Assembly: GCA_009694215.1 (NCBI GenBank) | Contig: SHVN01000013.1 | Span: 1 to 39,700, forward strand | Origin: Xanthobacteraceae bacterium | Lineage (GTDB): Bacteria > Pseudomonadota > Alphaproteobacteria > Rhizobiales > Xanthobacteraceae | Direction of reading: 5' to 3' | DNA length: 39,700 bases | In this document: positions 1 through 8,610 of the stretch, piece after piece | Layout: the number at the start of each line of letters is the position of its first letter | Numbering within the stretch: the first letter of the stretch is position 1 | Translations under genes and position numbers: made by a program | Notes under the pieces: generated by a model | What the model was told of the DNA's origin: nothing | What the model saw: only the letters and a program-made list of their open reading frames with translations | Databases searched by the model: none

Positions 1-1
1 G

Positions 2-82
2 CCGCCGAAACCGGGCATTCAGCCTTATCGTCACCCGGGCGAGGTCATGGCGGATCATTACGGTCTGGTGAACCCAAAATAG
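2..82 (+). CDS. C-terminal end of an unidentified protein (cut by the window edge)
   Basis: An open frame enters from the left edge and stops at TAG 80-82, leaving 26 codons. The visible residues are rich in Pro and His and end MADHYGLVNPK. I do not recognise the family. It reads as coding because the frame is open from the edge and the residues look like a protein tail. It lies on the same strand as the metal-efflux genes that start 300 bases later, so it could belong to the same resistance region. Nothing in these 26 residues proves that. Confidence 0.4.
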   Translation, partial: PPKPGIQPYRHPGEVMADHYGLVNPK

Positions 83-384
83 TCCTCAGCGCAGGTTGCT
101 GGCTCGCCCGTGCCGACGAGGTTATCGAATAAGGCTGCTGTCCGCCGCGACGCGAAGTGTCGTGATTGGCACTTAGCGACCAATCGCGGCGCCGCATCAT
201 TTCTGTCGCTCTCGGTCAAGAGCAGACATCGCCCCCATCATGACGCGCAAGGCCGAAACTCCCGAACCGCGCTTCTGTCTTGCTGGAAGGCCGAAAAACA
301 CCAATACTCACCCCAGTTCGGGAGTCATCTGGAGAATCCCGGATTAAATGTTTGGAATCGGGGTCTTTGTGGTAAGTTGAAACG
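83..384. other. 302-base intergenic stretch before the metal-efflux genes
   Basis: No convincing gene is visible. A 35-codon ORF runs from ATG 240 to TAA 347 (begins MTRKAETPEP), but it has no clear ribosome site and no recognisable family, so I do not call it. An inverted repeat at 161-188 is listed separately. The promoter of the downstream operon should lie here, but no good -35/-10 pair stands out by eye. Confidence 0.5.
161..188. repeat. Inverted repeat, possible hairpin or operator
   Basis: Arms CGTGATTGG (161-169) and CCAATCGCG (180-188) are complementary at 8 of 9 positions, the ninth being a G-T pair, around a 10-base loop. It lies about 80 bases after the left-edge gene and about 200 bases before the efflux genes. 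No T-run follows on the plus strand, so an intrinsic terminator is not well supported. An operator or chance repeat is possible. Confidence 0.35.
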
Positions 385-804
385 ATGTCGTTGAGGCTAT
401 CCTTCGTGCGGATGTTCAGAGCGGCGATGCTTGTCGTCGCGCTCTGCGCCGTGCCTTCGATGGCCAACGCCCATGCAGGGCACGTTGGGCACCCTTCGTC
501 CGCTGTATCAACATCCGTATTCCTGGAAGTTGATGTCCAGGCAAATGTCGAAGCTACAGATGCGCAGGCCCGTGTGACGTCCACGGCCGAACTTCGTTCG
601 AGTTTTGCCACGTCGGAGCCGGGCTGTGGTGGCGTCCTGTGCTGCGGCAACGCCCCGTGCGCAGCCTGCGCTTTTGTAATTGTTGGCGACACATCCATCG
701 TCCTGCCAGCCACGGCAAGCGCCAAGCAATCGTGGGCGGCGAGTGTGCCTGGCAGTGGCATCGGTCCGCAGGACCTTTCAAGGCCCCCTCGATCCTTCGT
801 CTGA
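385..804 (+). CDS. Cys-rich exported hypothetical protein of the metal-efflux locus
   Basis: The 139-residue product begins with a signal peptide: a hydrophobic stretch at about residues 11-28 ending SMANAHA, then a His-containing mature N-terminus (HAGHVGH). A compact cysteine cluster follows, with Cys at 81, 86, 87, 92 and 95 (GCGGVLCCGNAPCAAC). The rest has low complexity and no family I can name. Exported, His-containing at the N-terminus and Cys-rich, it fits a periplasmic metal-binding or sensing protein, and it sits 85 bases upstream of the RND adaptor on the same strand. The function is inferred from context only. The start could instead be ATG 412, which would leave a shorter n-region; neither start has a strong ribosome site. 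Confidence 0.6.
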   Translation: MSLRLSFVRMFRAAMLVVALCAVPSMANAHAGHVGHPSSAVSTSVFLEVDVQANVEATDAQARVTSTAELRSSFATSEPGCGGVLCCGNAPCAACAFVIVGDTSIVLPATASAKQSWAASVPGSGIGPQDLSRPPRSFV

Positions 805-889
805 TCTGGTTGCATCGCTGCTGATGGATTGCCAAATGCGGCGTCCATGAGTGTCGACGTGCTGAGCCGTTCAACGAAGGATTGTTTTC

Positions 890-2545
890 ATGCGCAGGCT
901 GCTTGTTGCCGTTATTGGTGCGGCGCTCTTCGGTGCAATTGCGTTAGGATCTGTGCTGGCCCACGATGGGCATGACCACGGCGAACAGGTCAAAGCGCCG
1001 CCGATCAAGGCCATGTCCCGCGCCGACGCGACGTCGGACCAGTTCGAGCTGGTCGCCATCGTTCGCGGTCTCGAACTTGAAATCTTTCTCGACGATTTCG
1101 CGACGAACGAGCCGGTTGAAGGCGCGATCATCGAAGTCGAAACTCCGGCCGGACCCGCGAAGGCGAAATCGTTTCCCGGCAAGCCCTATCGACTTTCTGC
1201 TCCCTGGCTCTCGAAGCCCGGCGCGGTCGATCTGATCTTCACCGTCGCTACGAATGGCGGCACCGATATCTTGCCCCTGACGCTGAACGTGGGAGACACG
1301 CAGCCGATGGCCTCGGCGGCGCAGACAAATGCCGCCTCCAAGTCTCTTAACCTCGGCATGATCGGGGCTATTACGCTCGCCTTCGTCGTGGGGCTTGGCG
1401 TAATGGCGGCGGTAGGACGTCGCCCCCGCCGTATCGCTGCCATCCTTGCGACTCTCTCCGTGATGTCGATTCTAACAGCGGGGTCTGTTCTGGCCCATGA
1501 TGGTGACGACCACGGTGAGCCCGCCCCGAAAGCGCAGCGCGCCTCCGGCGACGTTGCTGAGCGTCTGCCGGACGGTGGGCTTTTCGTGCCCAAGGCCATG
1601 CAGCGCATTTTTGCCGTTCGAACGGTTCTGACTTCGTCAAGGACATATCGCCACCAGATCGAACTACCAGGGCGGATCGTTCCCGATCCCAACGCGAGCG
1701 GCTATGTGCAGGCCTCCGTGGGCGGTCGTCTTATGCCGACGTCTGACGGATTTCCGCGCCTTGGCACGGCGGTCAAGAAGGGTGATGTGCTGGCCTATGT
1801 AACGCCGCCAATTCAGGCCATCGACATGTCCGATATGCAGCAGCGTCGCGGCGAACTCGATCAGCAGATTTCCATCGTGGAACGGAGGTTGGCGCGTTAT
1901 GAGATTCTTGGCCCGAGCGGCGCTGTTGCGCGTTCGCAGCTTGAAGACACGCGCCTCGAACTCGAAGGTCTTAAGGAGCGTCGCGCCTCCCTGGAAAAGT
2001 CGAAACGCGAGCCCGAGGCGCTGGTCGCGCCGGTCTCTGGTGTGGTCGCCGACGGCGGTGCGGTAGCCGGGCAGATCGTCCAGCCGAGCGCCGTTGTCTT
2101 TCACATCGTTGATCCCGAGCGGCTCTGGGTTGAGGCTCTGAGTTTCGAGCCGGTCGGCGGTGCGCGGATCGCTTCGGCCACGACCGGACAAGGGGCAACG
2201 CTCGCGCTGGAATATCGCGGCTCGGGCTTTGCCGACCGCAACCAGTCGATCCCCGTGCATTTCGCAATCGCGGGCGATGTTTCCCGTCTGCGGGTTGGAC
2301 AATTCGTTTCAGTGCTGGTGTCCACCGATGAGGAAAAGACTGGCGTCGCCATTCCCCGCACGGGGCTGGTACGCAGCGCCAACGGGACGGATGTGGTGTT
2401 TGAGCACAGCGGTCCCGAACGCTTTACGGCCCGTCAGGTGCGTGTCGAGCCGCTCGACAGCCTGAATGTGCTGATTGCCGTCGGCCTCGAACCAGGCAAG
2501 CGGATCGTCACACAGGGCGCTGAACTTCTCGACCATGTGCGCTAG
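890..2545 (+). CDS. Efflux RND periplasmic adaptor (HlyD/CusB type) with an extra N-terminal domain
   Basis: This is the membrane-fusion subunit that links an inner-membrane RND pump to an outer-membrane channel for metal export. At 551 residues it is clearly longer than the roughly 350-420 usual for CzcB/CusB. Residues 1-25 form a signal peptide. Residues about 48-137 form a small beta-rich domain (QFELVAIVRGLELEIFLDD). Residues 154-175 look like a membrane helix, followed by basic RRPRR and a second hydrophobic segment at 182-202. The HlyD core (barrel, coiled coil at about 313-372, lipoyl-like part PVSGVVADGG) fills the rest. GSVLAHDGHDHGE (20-32) recurs as GSVLAHDGDDHGE (198-210), so two exported proteins appear fused. 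ATG 890 follows a GAAGGA ribosome site. The pump gene starts 12 bases downstream. Confidence 0.88.
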   Translation: MRRLLVAVIGAALFGAIALGSVLAHDGHDHGEQVKAPPIKAMSRADATSDQFELVAIVRGLELEIFLDDFATNEPVEGAIIEVETPAGPAKAKSFPGKPYRLSAPWLSKPGAVDLIFTVATNGGTDILPLTLNVGDTQPMASAAQTNAASKSLNLGMIGAITLAFVVGLGVMAAVGRRPRRIAAILATLSVMSILTAGSVLAHDGDDHGEPAPKAQRASGDVAERLPDGGLFVPKAMQRIFAVRTVLTSSRTYRHQIELPGRIVPDPNASGYVQASVGGRLMPTSDGFPRLGTAVKKGDVLAYVTPPIQAIDMSDMQQRRGELDQQISIVERRLARYEILGPSGAVARSQLEDTRLELEGLKERRASLEKSKREPEALVAPVSGVVADGGAVAGQIVQPSAVVFHIVDPERLWVEALSFEPVGGARIASATTGQGATLALEYRGSGFADRNQSIPVHFAIAGDVSRLRVGQFVSVLVSTDEEKTGVAIPRTGLVRSANGTDVVFEHSGPERFTARQVRVEPLDSLNVLIAVGLEPGKRIVTQGAELLDHVR

Positions 2546-2557
2546 GGAAACTCGGTC

Positions 2558-5500
2558 ATGTTTACGTTTTTCGTTACGCAAGCCCTGAAGAACCGCCTTC
2601 TGGTTCTGGCGCTTGCCGGTGTTCTCATTTTTCTCGGTGGCTTTGCGGTCACGAGGCTGCCGGTCGATGTGCTCCCGGACCTCAACCGTCCCACGGTCAC
2701 GATCATGATCGAGGCGGAGGGCCTTGCGCCGCCCGAGGTGGAGCAATTGGTCACGTTCCCGATCGAGACGCAGATGAACGGCGTGCCTGGCGTCTCCCGA
2801 GTTCGGTCTGTCTCCGGCGTCGGGCTTTCCATTGTTTATGTCGAGTTTGAATGGGGAACGGACATCTATCGCAACCGGCAACAGATCGCCGAACGGCTGG
2901 CTTTGGTGCGCGACCAGCTTCCTGCGAATACGACGCCTCAGATGGGGCCGATCAGTTCGATCATGGGGCAAATCCTGCTGATTGCGGTCACCAGCGATAA
3001 AGCCTCCCCGATGGAAGTCCGGGAGACGGCGGATTTCGTGATCCGTCCGCGTCTTCTCACCATTCCGGGCGTAGCGCAGGTGATCCCAATTGGCGGCGAG
3101 GTCCGCCAGTACCGTGTATCGCCGAATCCTTCCGCGATCCGTGCGCTCGGGGTTACCTATGAGCAGATCGAAAAGGCCTTGGCGCAATTCGGTGTCAACA
3201 CCGGCGGCGGGTTCACCGACCAACATTCGCGGGAGTATTTGATCCGCAACATTGGCCGAACCACCAATCTCGACGATCTGCGTAACGTGGTCGTGACCGT
3301 CACCAACGGGCGGCCGATTTACCTGCACCAACTGGCAAGCGTCTCTTTCGGCGCCAAGTTCAAACGCGGCGATGCGGGCTATATGGCCAAGCCCGCTGTC
3401 ATCGTCTCCGTCGAAAAACAGCCCAATGTCGATACGGTCACGCTGACCAAAGAAATCGAACGGGCACTTGATGCCCTGACTAGCACCTTGCCAAACGACA
3501 TCAAGGCCAACCAAATTCTATTCCGGCAGGCCAACTTCATCGAAGCGTCAATCGGCAATGTGCAGAAAGTTCTGGTCGAGGCCGCAATCGTAGTGGCAGT
3601 GATCCTGTTTGCGTTTCTGCTTAACTGGCGAACAACGGTGATTTCCCTCACCGCAATCCCGGTGTCGATCTTGACGATGGCTGTCATCTTTTACTTCGCG
3701 GGACTGTCGATCAACACGATGACGCTGGGCGGCATCGCCATTGCCATTGGTGAACTGGTCGATGATGCGGTGGTCGATGTCGAGAATATCTTTCGGCGTT
3801 TGCGGGAAAACCAGGCGACGGGCAATCCGCGTTCGGTGTTCGATGTGGTTGTCTCGGCCTCGCAGGAGGTGCGCTCCGGCATTGTTTACGCGACGATGAT
3901 TATTGTGCTCGTGTTCGTGCCACTCTTTGCACTCTCCGGGATCGAGGGACGGCTGTTTGGGCCGCTTGGGGCAGCCTACATCATTTCGATTCTGGCGAGC
4001 CTGATGGTGTCGATCACGCTGACGCCAGTGATGGCCTTTTACATGCTGCCTCGGCTCAAGTGTCTCGATGACCATGAAAGCCGTCTTGTGCGCATCTTGA
4101 AAGGAGCCAACCTGCGTGCGCTTGAAATCGCCTTCCGTCATCCCCGGCTATTAGGGCTTTCCATTCTGGCTGCCGTCGTTATCGCCGGGTTCGGAGCGTT
4201 CCTGCTGCCGCGTGCGTTTCTGCCGCCGTTCAACGAGGGCACATTCACGATCAACATGCTGTTCAACCCTGGTGTTTCGCTGTCGGAATCGAACCGAGTG
4301 GGGTTGATAGCTGAGCGGTTGATTCTCGATGTGTCGGAGGTCAAATCGGTTGGGCGTAGGACGGGGCGGGCTGAACTCGATGAACACGCCGAGGGCGTGC
4401 ATTCTTCCGAGATTGAGGTCGATCTGACGCCGGGTGGGCGCTCCAAGACGGAAATCATTGCCGACATCCGCTCGCGTCTCACAGTGCTACCGCTGGCGAT
4501 CAATATCGGGCAGCCGATTTCTCACCGGCTCGACCATATGCTTTCGGGCGTGCGCGCCGAAATCGCCCTCAAGATATTCGGGGACGATCTGGACACCCTG
4601 CGCAGTGTTGCCGAAGGGCTGAAATTGCGCCTCGGGGCTATTTCGGGCCTCACCGATCTCCAGGTCGAAAAGCAGGTTCGGATTCCGCAACTGGAAATCC
4701 GGGTCGATTATAAGCGGGCCTCGCTCTATGGCGTACAGCCGGGCGCGGTCGTTGAGCAACTGAGCCGCCTGTCGAACGGGCGGGTGGTGTCGCGTGTGGT
4801 CGATGGCTACCGGCGCTTTGACGTGATGCTGCGATTGCCAGACAGCCTTCGGACCACGCAGCGGCTTGGCGATCTTTTGATCGAAACGCCGTTCGGATGG
4901 ATTCCGGCCCGACATCTTGCGGATATCAAGGAAACCGACGGGCCGAACCAAATCCTCCGGGAGAACGGGCGCAGGCGGCTGGTGGTGCTCGCCAACACGG
5001 ACGGCACCACCAACATGACGGCAATCGTGGGGAGCATCCGCAAGGAGCTGGTGGCAACCAAGCTACCGGAGGGGTATTTCACGGCGCTGGAAGGAACCTT
5101 CCAGGCACAGGAAGAGGCGAGCCGGACCATAGGCATCCTCTCTATTCTGTCGCTCTCGATGATCTTCGCGATCCTCTACAACCGATACCGTTCGGCTGTG
5201 CTGACCCTCATCATCATGGGCAGTGTACCGCTCGCACTGATTGGATCTGTTGCGGGGCTGTGGATCGCGGGGCAACCGCTCTCGGTCGCCAGCATGATTG
5301 GCTTCATCACGCTGACGGGGATCGCTGCCCGCAATGGCATCCTCAAAATCAGCCACTACATCAACCTGTCGCTTCAAGAGGGTATGCCTTTCGGGCGCGA
5401 GCTGGTGATACGCGGAAGTCTGGAGCGCATGACCCCCGTGCTGATGACGGCGCTTTCCGCGGGTGTGGCGCTTGTCCCGCTGCTGATCGACGCGGCGACG

Positions 5501-5692
5501 CCCGGCAAGGAAATTCTGCATCCGGTGGCGGTGACGATATTTGGGGGGCTGGTCAGCGCGACCTTCCTCGATGCATTCCTGACGCCTGTGCTGTTCTTCA
5601 AATACGGAGAGAAGGCCATCGATCGACTGCGCGACGCGGCTCGGACGCTACCAGTCGGGGTGGAGAAGGTCTCTGCGGCGCAAGTTTACTAA
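2558..5692 (+). CDS. Heavy-metal efflux RND permease (CzcA/CusA family)
   Basis: The 1044-residue inner-membrane proton/metal antiporter has the normal length for the HME-RND family. The N-terminus carries the first membrane helix, then the porter-domain motif [13 protein letters not shown] and the family sequence [15 protein letters not shown]. The fourth membrane helix holds the proton-relay region [20 protein letters not shown] at about residues 391-410, whose acidic residues mark the family. It is nearer to the CusA pattern (G..VDAA..MIEN) than to the CzcA pattern (DFG..VDGAVV). A second set of helices lies at about 860-1020. The metal cannot be read from this sequence: Cu, Ag, Zn, Co, Ni and Cd all remain possible. 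No outer-membrane channel gene is present in the window. Confidence 0.93.
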   Translation: MFTFFVTQALKNRLLVLALAGVLIFLGGFAVTRLPVDVLPDLNRPTVTIMIEAEGLAPPEVEQLVTFPIETQMNGVPGVSRVRSVSGVGLSIVYVEFEWGTDIYRNRQQIAERLALVRDQLPANTTPQMGPISSIMGQILLIAVTSDKASPMEVRETADFVIRPRLLTIPGVAQVIPIGGEVRQYRVSPNPSAIRALGVTYEQIEKALAQFGVNTGGGFTDQHSREYLIRNIGRTTNLDDLRNVVVTVTNGRPIYLHQLASVSFGAKFKRGDAGYMAKPAVIVSVEKQPNVDTVTLTKEIERALDALTSTLPNDIKANQILFRQANFIEASIGNVQKVLVEAAIVVAVILFAFLLNWRTTVISLTAIPVSILTMAVIFYFAGLSINTMTLGGIAIAIGELVDDAVVDVENIFRRLRENQATGNPRSVFDVVVSASQEVRSGIVYATMIIVLVFVPLFALSGIEGRLFGPLGAAYIISILASLMVSITLTPVMAFYMLPRLKCLDDHESRLVRILKGANLRALEIAFRHPRLLGLSILAAVVIAGFGAFLLPRAFLPPFNEGTFTINMLFNPGVSLSESNRVGLIAERLILDVSEVKSVGRRTGRAELDEHAEGVHSSEIEVDLTPGGRSKTEIIADIRSRLTVLPLAINIGQPISHRLDHMLSGVRAEIALKIFGDDLDTLRSVAEGLKLRLGAISGLTDLQVEKQVRIPQLEIRVDYKRASLYGVQPGAVVEQLSRLSNGRVVSRVVDGYRRFDVMLRLPDSLRTTQRLGDLLIETPFGWIPARHLADIKETDGPNQILRENGRRRLVVLANTDGTTNMTAIVGSIRKELVATKLPEGYFTALEGTFQAQEEASRTIGILSILSLSMIFAILYNRYRSAVLTLIIMGSVPLALIGSVAGLWIAGQPLSVASMIGFITLTGIAARNGILKISHYINLSLQEGMPFGRELVIRGSLERMTPVLMTALSAGVALVPLLIDAATPGKEILHPVAVTIFGGLVSATFLDAFLTPVLFFKYGEKAIDRLRDAARTLPVGVEKVSAAQVY

Positions 5693-5711
5693 TCAACCAA
5701 AGGAGAATGAA

Positions 5712-6080
5712 ATGAAGATTCGAACCTTTGTGATGATCGCGGCGCTGGCATGGGTGGTTCCAGCTTTTGCTCACGAAGTGCAGAAGGGACCTCATGGTGG
5801 GCGAGTCACGGACGCTGGCGAGTACCATGTCGAAGTAGTCACCAAGGCCAATGTGATTGACGTGTTTTTGAGCGATACCTCCGACAAGCCTTTGGCTCCT
5901 GCCGGATTCAAGGGACACGCAATTCTGCTGATCGATGGCAAGCAGCAGCGGGTTGCACTCGACGAAGCGGGCACTGATCGGCTGTCTGGAAAGACGACGG
6001 GGACGACTGCCGCAGTCGTGAAGGGTGTCGTGCAGTTGACGACGCCAAAAGGCAACTCTATTCAGGCCCGCTTCAAATAA
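5712..6080 (+). CDS. Small periplasmic protein of the metal-efflux operon
   Basis: The 122-residue product has a signal peptide (residues 1-20, ending AFA) and a mature N-terminus HEVQKGPHGG. The beta-rich body (GEYHVEVVTKANVIDVFLSD) resembles in style the first domain of the adaptor at 890-2545 and the N-terminal domains of CusB/CzcB-type adaptors. It may therefore be a free-standing version that binds metal or delivers it to the pump. The gene starts 19 bases after the pump gene with a strong AAAGGAG ribosome site. The same site pattern (AAAGGAGAATGA) precedes the next gene. Function is inferred. Confidence 0.72.
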   Translation: MKIRTFVMIAALAWVVPAFAHEVQKGPHGGRVTDAGEYHVEVVTKANVIDVFLSDTSDKPLAPAGFKGHAILLIDGKQQRVALDEAGTDRLSGKTTGTTAAVVKGVVQLTTPKGNSIQARFK

Positions 6081-6112
6081 CCGCTTCACGAACCTCATCA
6101 AAGGAGAATGAT

Positions 6113-6514
6113 ATGAAGAAGATCGCTGGAGTTCTCTCTAGCGTCCTCGTTGTCGGTGTCGGCTCCGCCGTCATGGCGCAAAGCCACATGCAGCATCAAT
6201 CCATGGACCCTACATCCATGCAGAAGATGATGACGGAAATGATGCCTGCGGCTTCCGATCCGCCATCCACCAAGGCGTTCAAGGAAGCGCATATGAAGAT
6301 GATCAAGGACATGCACATTACCTACACCGGCAATACCGACGTGGATTTTGTGCGCGGCATGATTCCGCATCATCAAGGTGCAATCGATATGGCGAAGATC
6401 GAGCTTGCACACGGCAAGAACGAGGAGAACCGAAAGCTGGCGCGACAGATCATCTCTGACCAGGAAAAGGAAATCGCGCAGATGCAGGAATGGTTGAAGA
6501 AAAACGCCAAATAG
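6113..6514 (+). CDS. DUF305 domain protein, periplasmic
   Basis: The 133-residue product has a signal peptide ending VMAQS, then a Met/His-rich stretch (HMQHQSMDPTSMQKMM) and the hallmark DUF305 motif MIPHHQGAIDMA at about residues 83-94. Proteins of this ferritin-like helical family are common in copper and heavy-metal resistance loci, and some (CopM type) bind copper. The many Met and His residues support metal binding here. It is the last gene of the efflux operon, 32 bases after the preceding gene, with ribosome site AAAGGAG. Family assignment is firm; the metal bound is inference. Confidence 0.85.
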   Translation: MKKIAGVLSSVLVVGVGSAVMAQSHMQHQSMDPTSMQKMMTEMMPAASDPPSTKAFKEAHMKMIKDMHITYTGNTDVDFVRGMIPHHQGAIDMAKIELAHGKNEENRKLARQIISDQEKEIAQMQEWLKKNAK

Positions 6515-6539
6515 GCGGCTTGGCCCTTAGCCAGTGGTC

Positions 6540-6827
6540 TCAGTTGCGCCTGAAATCCTTGAACCGTGCGGGCGACAGCTCCGTGTAGCGCACCGTGTGC
6601 TGAATGTTCCTATGGCCGAGGTACGCTTGCAGTGCCCGTGTGTCGTGGCCCTTGTTGGCGAGTGCATAGCCGCAAGCGTGCCTCAGCATATGAGGGTGGG
6701 CCTTGAAGCCGAAGTCCGCCTCGACACCGACACGCTCAATCATGCATGCAAAGCCTGCCGTGGTGAACGGCGTGCCGCGCTCCGACGTGAACACAAACGG
6801 CGACCTAGGCTCTTGCCGTTGGACCGA
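6540..6827 (-). pseudogene. Tyrosine recombinase (phage-type integrase), C-terminal fragment
   Basis: About 95 residues of the catalytic end of a XerD/FimB-type site-specific recombinase remain. Motifs in order are SPFVFTSERGTPFTTAGF, HPHMLRHACGYALA (the His-x-x-Arg box), YLGHRNIQHT (the second box) and RYTEL, whose Tyr is the expected nucleophile. The C-terminus ends normally at TGA 6540-6542. The N-terminal DNA-binding part and the first catalytic Arg are missing. An in-frame stop lies at 6831-6833, exactly where the recombinase-like sequence ends. A GTG at 6794 opens the longest ORF but is not a credible true start. It faces the ATPase fragment tail to tail across a rearrangement junction and is not expected to be functional. 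Confidence 0.82.
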
Positions 6828-6831
6828 CTGT

Positions 6832-7590
6832 CAGAGGACGATGGACGAGCTGCAGCGGAGGATTGCCGCTGCGTGCAAGCATTACGATCTGAAGGCGGAA
6901 GATATCGGCGACCGGCTGTTCGTCGACTCCGGCCGCACGATGCCCATCATCATCGCCGAGGCAGACAGGAATGGGACGCGCGTCGCAGAGCCGGTGGTTG
7001 ATCAGGTGATCGCAACGTTGGTTGCAAACAAGATCGACGTTTTGATCATCGATCCCTTCGTCGCGTGTCATCATGGGGCTGAAAACGACAACTCCGGCAT
7101 CGAGCGTGTCGCCAAACGCTGGTCGCACATCGCCGAGGCTGCCAACTGCGCGATCATACTGGTCCACCACTCGCGCAAGACCTACGGCAATGAGGCCACG
7201 GTCGATGACGCTCGCGGCGCGAGCGCGCTGCTCGCCGCCGCCCGCTCTGCGCGGGCCATCAACACCATGACCAAGGAGCAGGCCGAGAGCGCGGGCATCG
7301 ACGAGGCCGAACGGCGTCTGTACATCCGCAGCGACAACGGCAAGGCCAACATGGCGCGTCCCGCTGCTAGGGCCGATTGGTTCAAGCTCGAATCCATCGA
7401 GCTCGGAAACTCGGGGTTCGGCGGCGACGAGGTCGGCGTCGCCACGCCGTGGAGCTTCCCCAAGAGAAATCCGTCGGATGATTGTGCCAATGCGGAGATG
7501 GGTTATGCCGCCTCGTCCTTCAGCGCATGGTCGATCAGCTGCCGGCATTCGCGCAACTCGTGCAGCGCACTTTGCAGGCGGCGGACATGA
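6832..7590 (+). pseudogene. RepA/RecA-like AAA ATPase, internal fragment
   Basis: Residues readable from ATG 6841 match the middle of a plasmid/phage RepA-type helicase ATPase: MDELQRRIAAACKHY, the Walker B-like strand DVLIIDPFVACHHG, and the strand ILVHHSRKT with the RGASALLAAARSA segment. The Walker A (P-loop) that should come first is absent, cut off at about 6830. Similarity at the other end stops near 7458 after GDEVGVATPWSFP. The frame then runs on as unrelated sequence into the antisense of merR until the stop at 7588-7590. With no P-loop and a replaced C-terminus it should be non-functional. With the recombinase fragment it marks a decayed mobile element. Confidence 0.75.
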
Positions 7591-8057
7591 TCGCGCGTGA
7601 GGTGCGGCTCCGGCGCGGCCGCGGATGCCGCCCGCTCGGGCGGCGGGGCTTCGGATTCATCGTCGGCGGACGGTGCGGACGGCGCCTTCAGCAGACCGAA
7701 CAGCGTCCGCGCGGCGTCGTCGGGCGGCAGTTGTTCGACCGCCTCCGGCGTCTCTTCGTCCGGAACAGGCGCCGGCTGCGCCGCGCCCGGCTGCCACACC
7801 GCCTGGACGAACTTCGGTCCCTGCTCGCGCAGGATGCGCTGCACGCCGCGAATGGTGTAGCCCTCCCCGTACAAGAGGTGGCGGATGCCGCGCAGGAGAT
7901 CGACGTCGTCGGGACGGTAGTAGCGGCGTCCGCCGGCCCGCTTCATCGGCTTGATCTGCGGAAACCGGCTCTCCCAGAACCGCAGCACGTGCTGGGGGAT
8001 GTCGAGCTCATCGGCCACTTCGCTGATGGTGCGGAATGCGTCCGGCGCCTTGTCCAC
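7503..8057 (-). CDS. MerR family transcriptional regulator
   Basis: The 184-residue protein has an N-terminal MerR winged helix at about residues 8-78 ([22 protein letters not shown], then [21 protein letters not shown]). A low-complexity Pro/Ala/Glu linker follows, then a C-terminal helix ([17 protein letters not shown]). No metal-binding cysteine pattern of the CueR/ZntR kind is seen, so it is not an obvious regulator of the nearby efflux genes. It follows ihfA on the same strand, the normal order in this bacterial group. The start is GTG 8057, with an AGGGGAA ribosome site upstream. Its target is unknown. Confidence 0.88.
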   Translation of the reverse strand: MDKAPDAFRTISEVADELDIPQHVLRFWESRFPQIKPMKRAGGRRYYRPDDVDLLRGIRHLLYGEGYTIRGVQRILREQGPKFVQAVWQPGAAQPAPVPDEETPEAVEQLPPDDAARTLFGLLKAPSAPSADDESEAPPPERAASAAAPEPHLTRDHVRRLQSALHELRECRQLIDHALKDEAA

Positions 8058-8084
8058 AGCAGCGTGTTCCCCTGTTGGAGGACT

Positions 8085-8100
8085 TGGGCCCGCGGGCCCA
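8085..8100. promoter_or_regulatory. Perfect 16-base palindrome between ihfA and merR
   Basis: TGGGCCCGCGGGCCCA reads the same on both strands. It lies between the ihfA stop (8125) and the merR start (8057). It could fold as a GC-rich hairpin ending ihfA transcripts, but no T-run follows on the minus strand. It could also be a dimeric operator, for example for MerR self-control. The palindrome is certain; the role is not. Confidence 0.5.
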
Positions 8101-8124
8101 GACGGATTTCAAACGCGCAGAGAA

Positions 8125-8442
8125 CTAAGCTTCGGCTTCGTCGGCGACGTCAACGCCGTTGATGCACTGCTTGAGAATGGCCGACGGCTTGAACACCATC
8201 ACCCGTCGCGGCGAGATTGGAACTTCCTTGCCGGTCTTAGGGTTGCGCCCGATCCGCTGGCCCTTCTTGCGCACCACGAACGACCCGAACGAGGAAAGCT
8301 TCACGGTTTCGCCCCGTTCGAGGCAATTGGTGATTTCCCCCAGCACCCGTTCCACGAGCGCGGCGGATTCGGTGCGCGACAGGCCGACCTTCTGGTAGAC
8401 CGCCTCGCACAGGTCCGCCCGCGTGATGGTTTTTCCAGACAT
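8125..8442 (-). CDS. ihfA: Integration host factor subunit alpha
   Basis: This nucleoid DNA-bending protein forms a heterodimer with IhfB. The 105-residue product shows the HU/IHF fold: N-terminal helices ([29 protein letters not shown]), then the beta-arm region with [20 protein letters not shown], where the conserved RNPKTG and Pro intercalate into DNA. The IhfA-type ending [13 protein letters not shown] follows. I chose ATG 8442 because a GGAG ribosome site lies 7 bases before it; the longer reading would need TTG 8448. It lies downstream of fabH and upstream of merR, as in other alphaproteobacteria. Confidence 0.95.
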   Translation of the reverse strand: MSGKTITRADLCEAVYQKVGLSRTESAALVERVLGEITNCLERGETVKLSSFGSFVVRKKGQRIGRNPKTGKEVPISPRRVMVFKPSAILKQCINGVDVADEAEA

Positions 8443-8582
8443 CGCCAACTCCAGTTTAAGCGACCATATCCTGCTGAATTTGCAACGATATTAACTTGGG
8501 AGGGGTCGGTCAACGGGCCGTAGGCCGACAAATCAGCCTTTTTTGGCGTGCCATTTACGCGCGTATTGGGCCGTCAAAACGC

Positions 8583-8609
8583 GCGGAAAACGAAAGCACG
8601 GTTTTCCGC
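8583..8609 (-). terminator. Likely rho-independent terminator after fabH
   Basis: Arms GCGGAAAAC (8583-8591) and GTTTTCCGC (8601-8609) form a 9-base perfect stem with a 9-base loop. On the minus strand it begins 1 base after the fabH stop (8611-8613) and is followed by GCGTTTTGACGG, a short T-run. This fits termination of the plsX-fabH transcript ahead of ihfA. Confidence 0.55.
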
Positions 8610-8610
8610 C

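Noticed and set aside
110-394. 94-codon plus-strand ORF before the efflux genes
   Set aside because: Arg/His-rich with no family, no signal and no ribosome site; it overlaps the start of the Cys-rich gene. It looks like chance in GC-rich DNA.
216-848. 210-codon minus-strand ORF
   Set aside because: It is the antisense of the Cys-rich protein gene, which has a clear signal peptide and operon position. The ORF shows no protein-like pattern.
6534-7001. 155-codon plus-strand ORF across the element junction
   Set aside because: It is antisense to the recombinase fragment and out of frame with the ATPase fragment; no domain is visible.
7458-7502. tRNA gene or attachment site at the island border
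   Set aside because: Only 45 bases lie between the last ATPase similarity and the merR stop, too short for a tRNA gene. No matching direct repeat was found near 6515-6540.
7503-8057. MerR protein as the regulator of the metal-efflux operon
   Set aside because: It lacks a metal-binding cysteine pattern and sits in its normal core place after ihfA, so adjacency to the efflux island is probably accidental.
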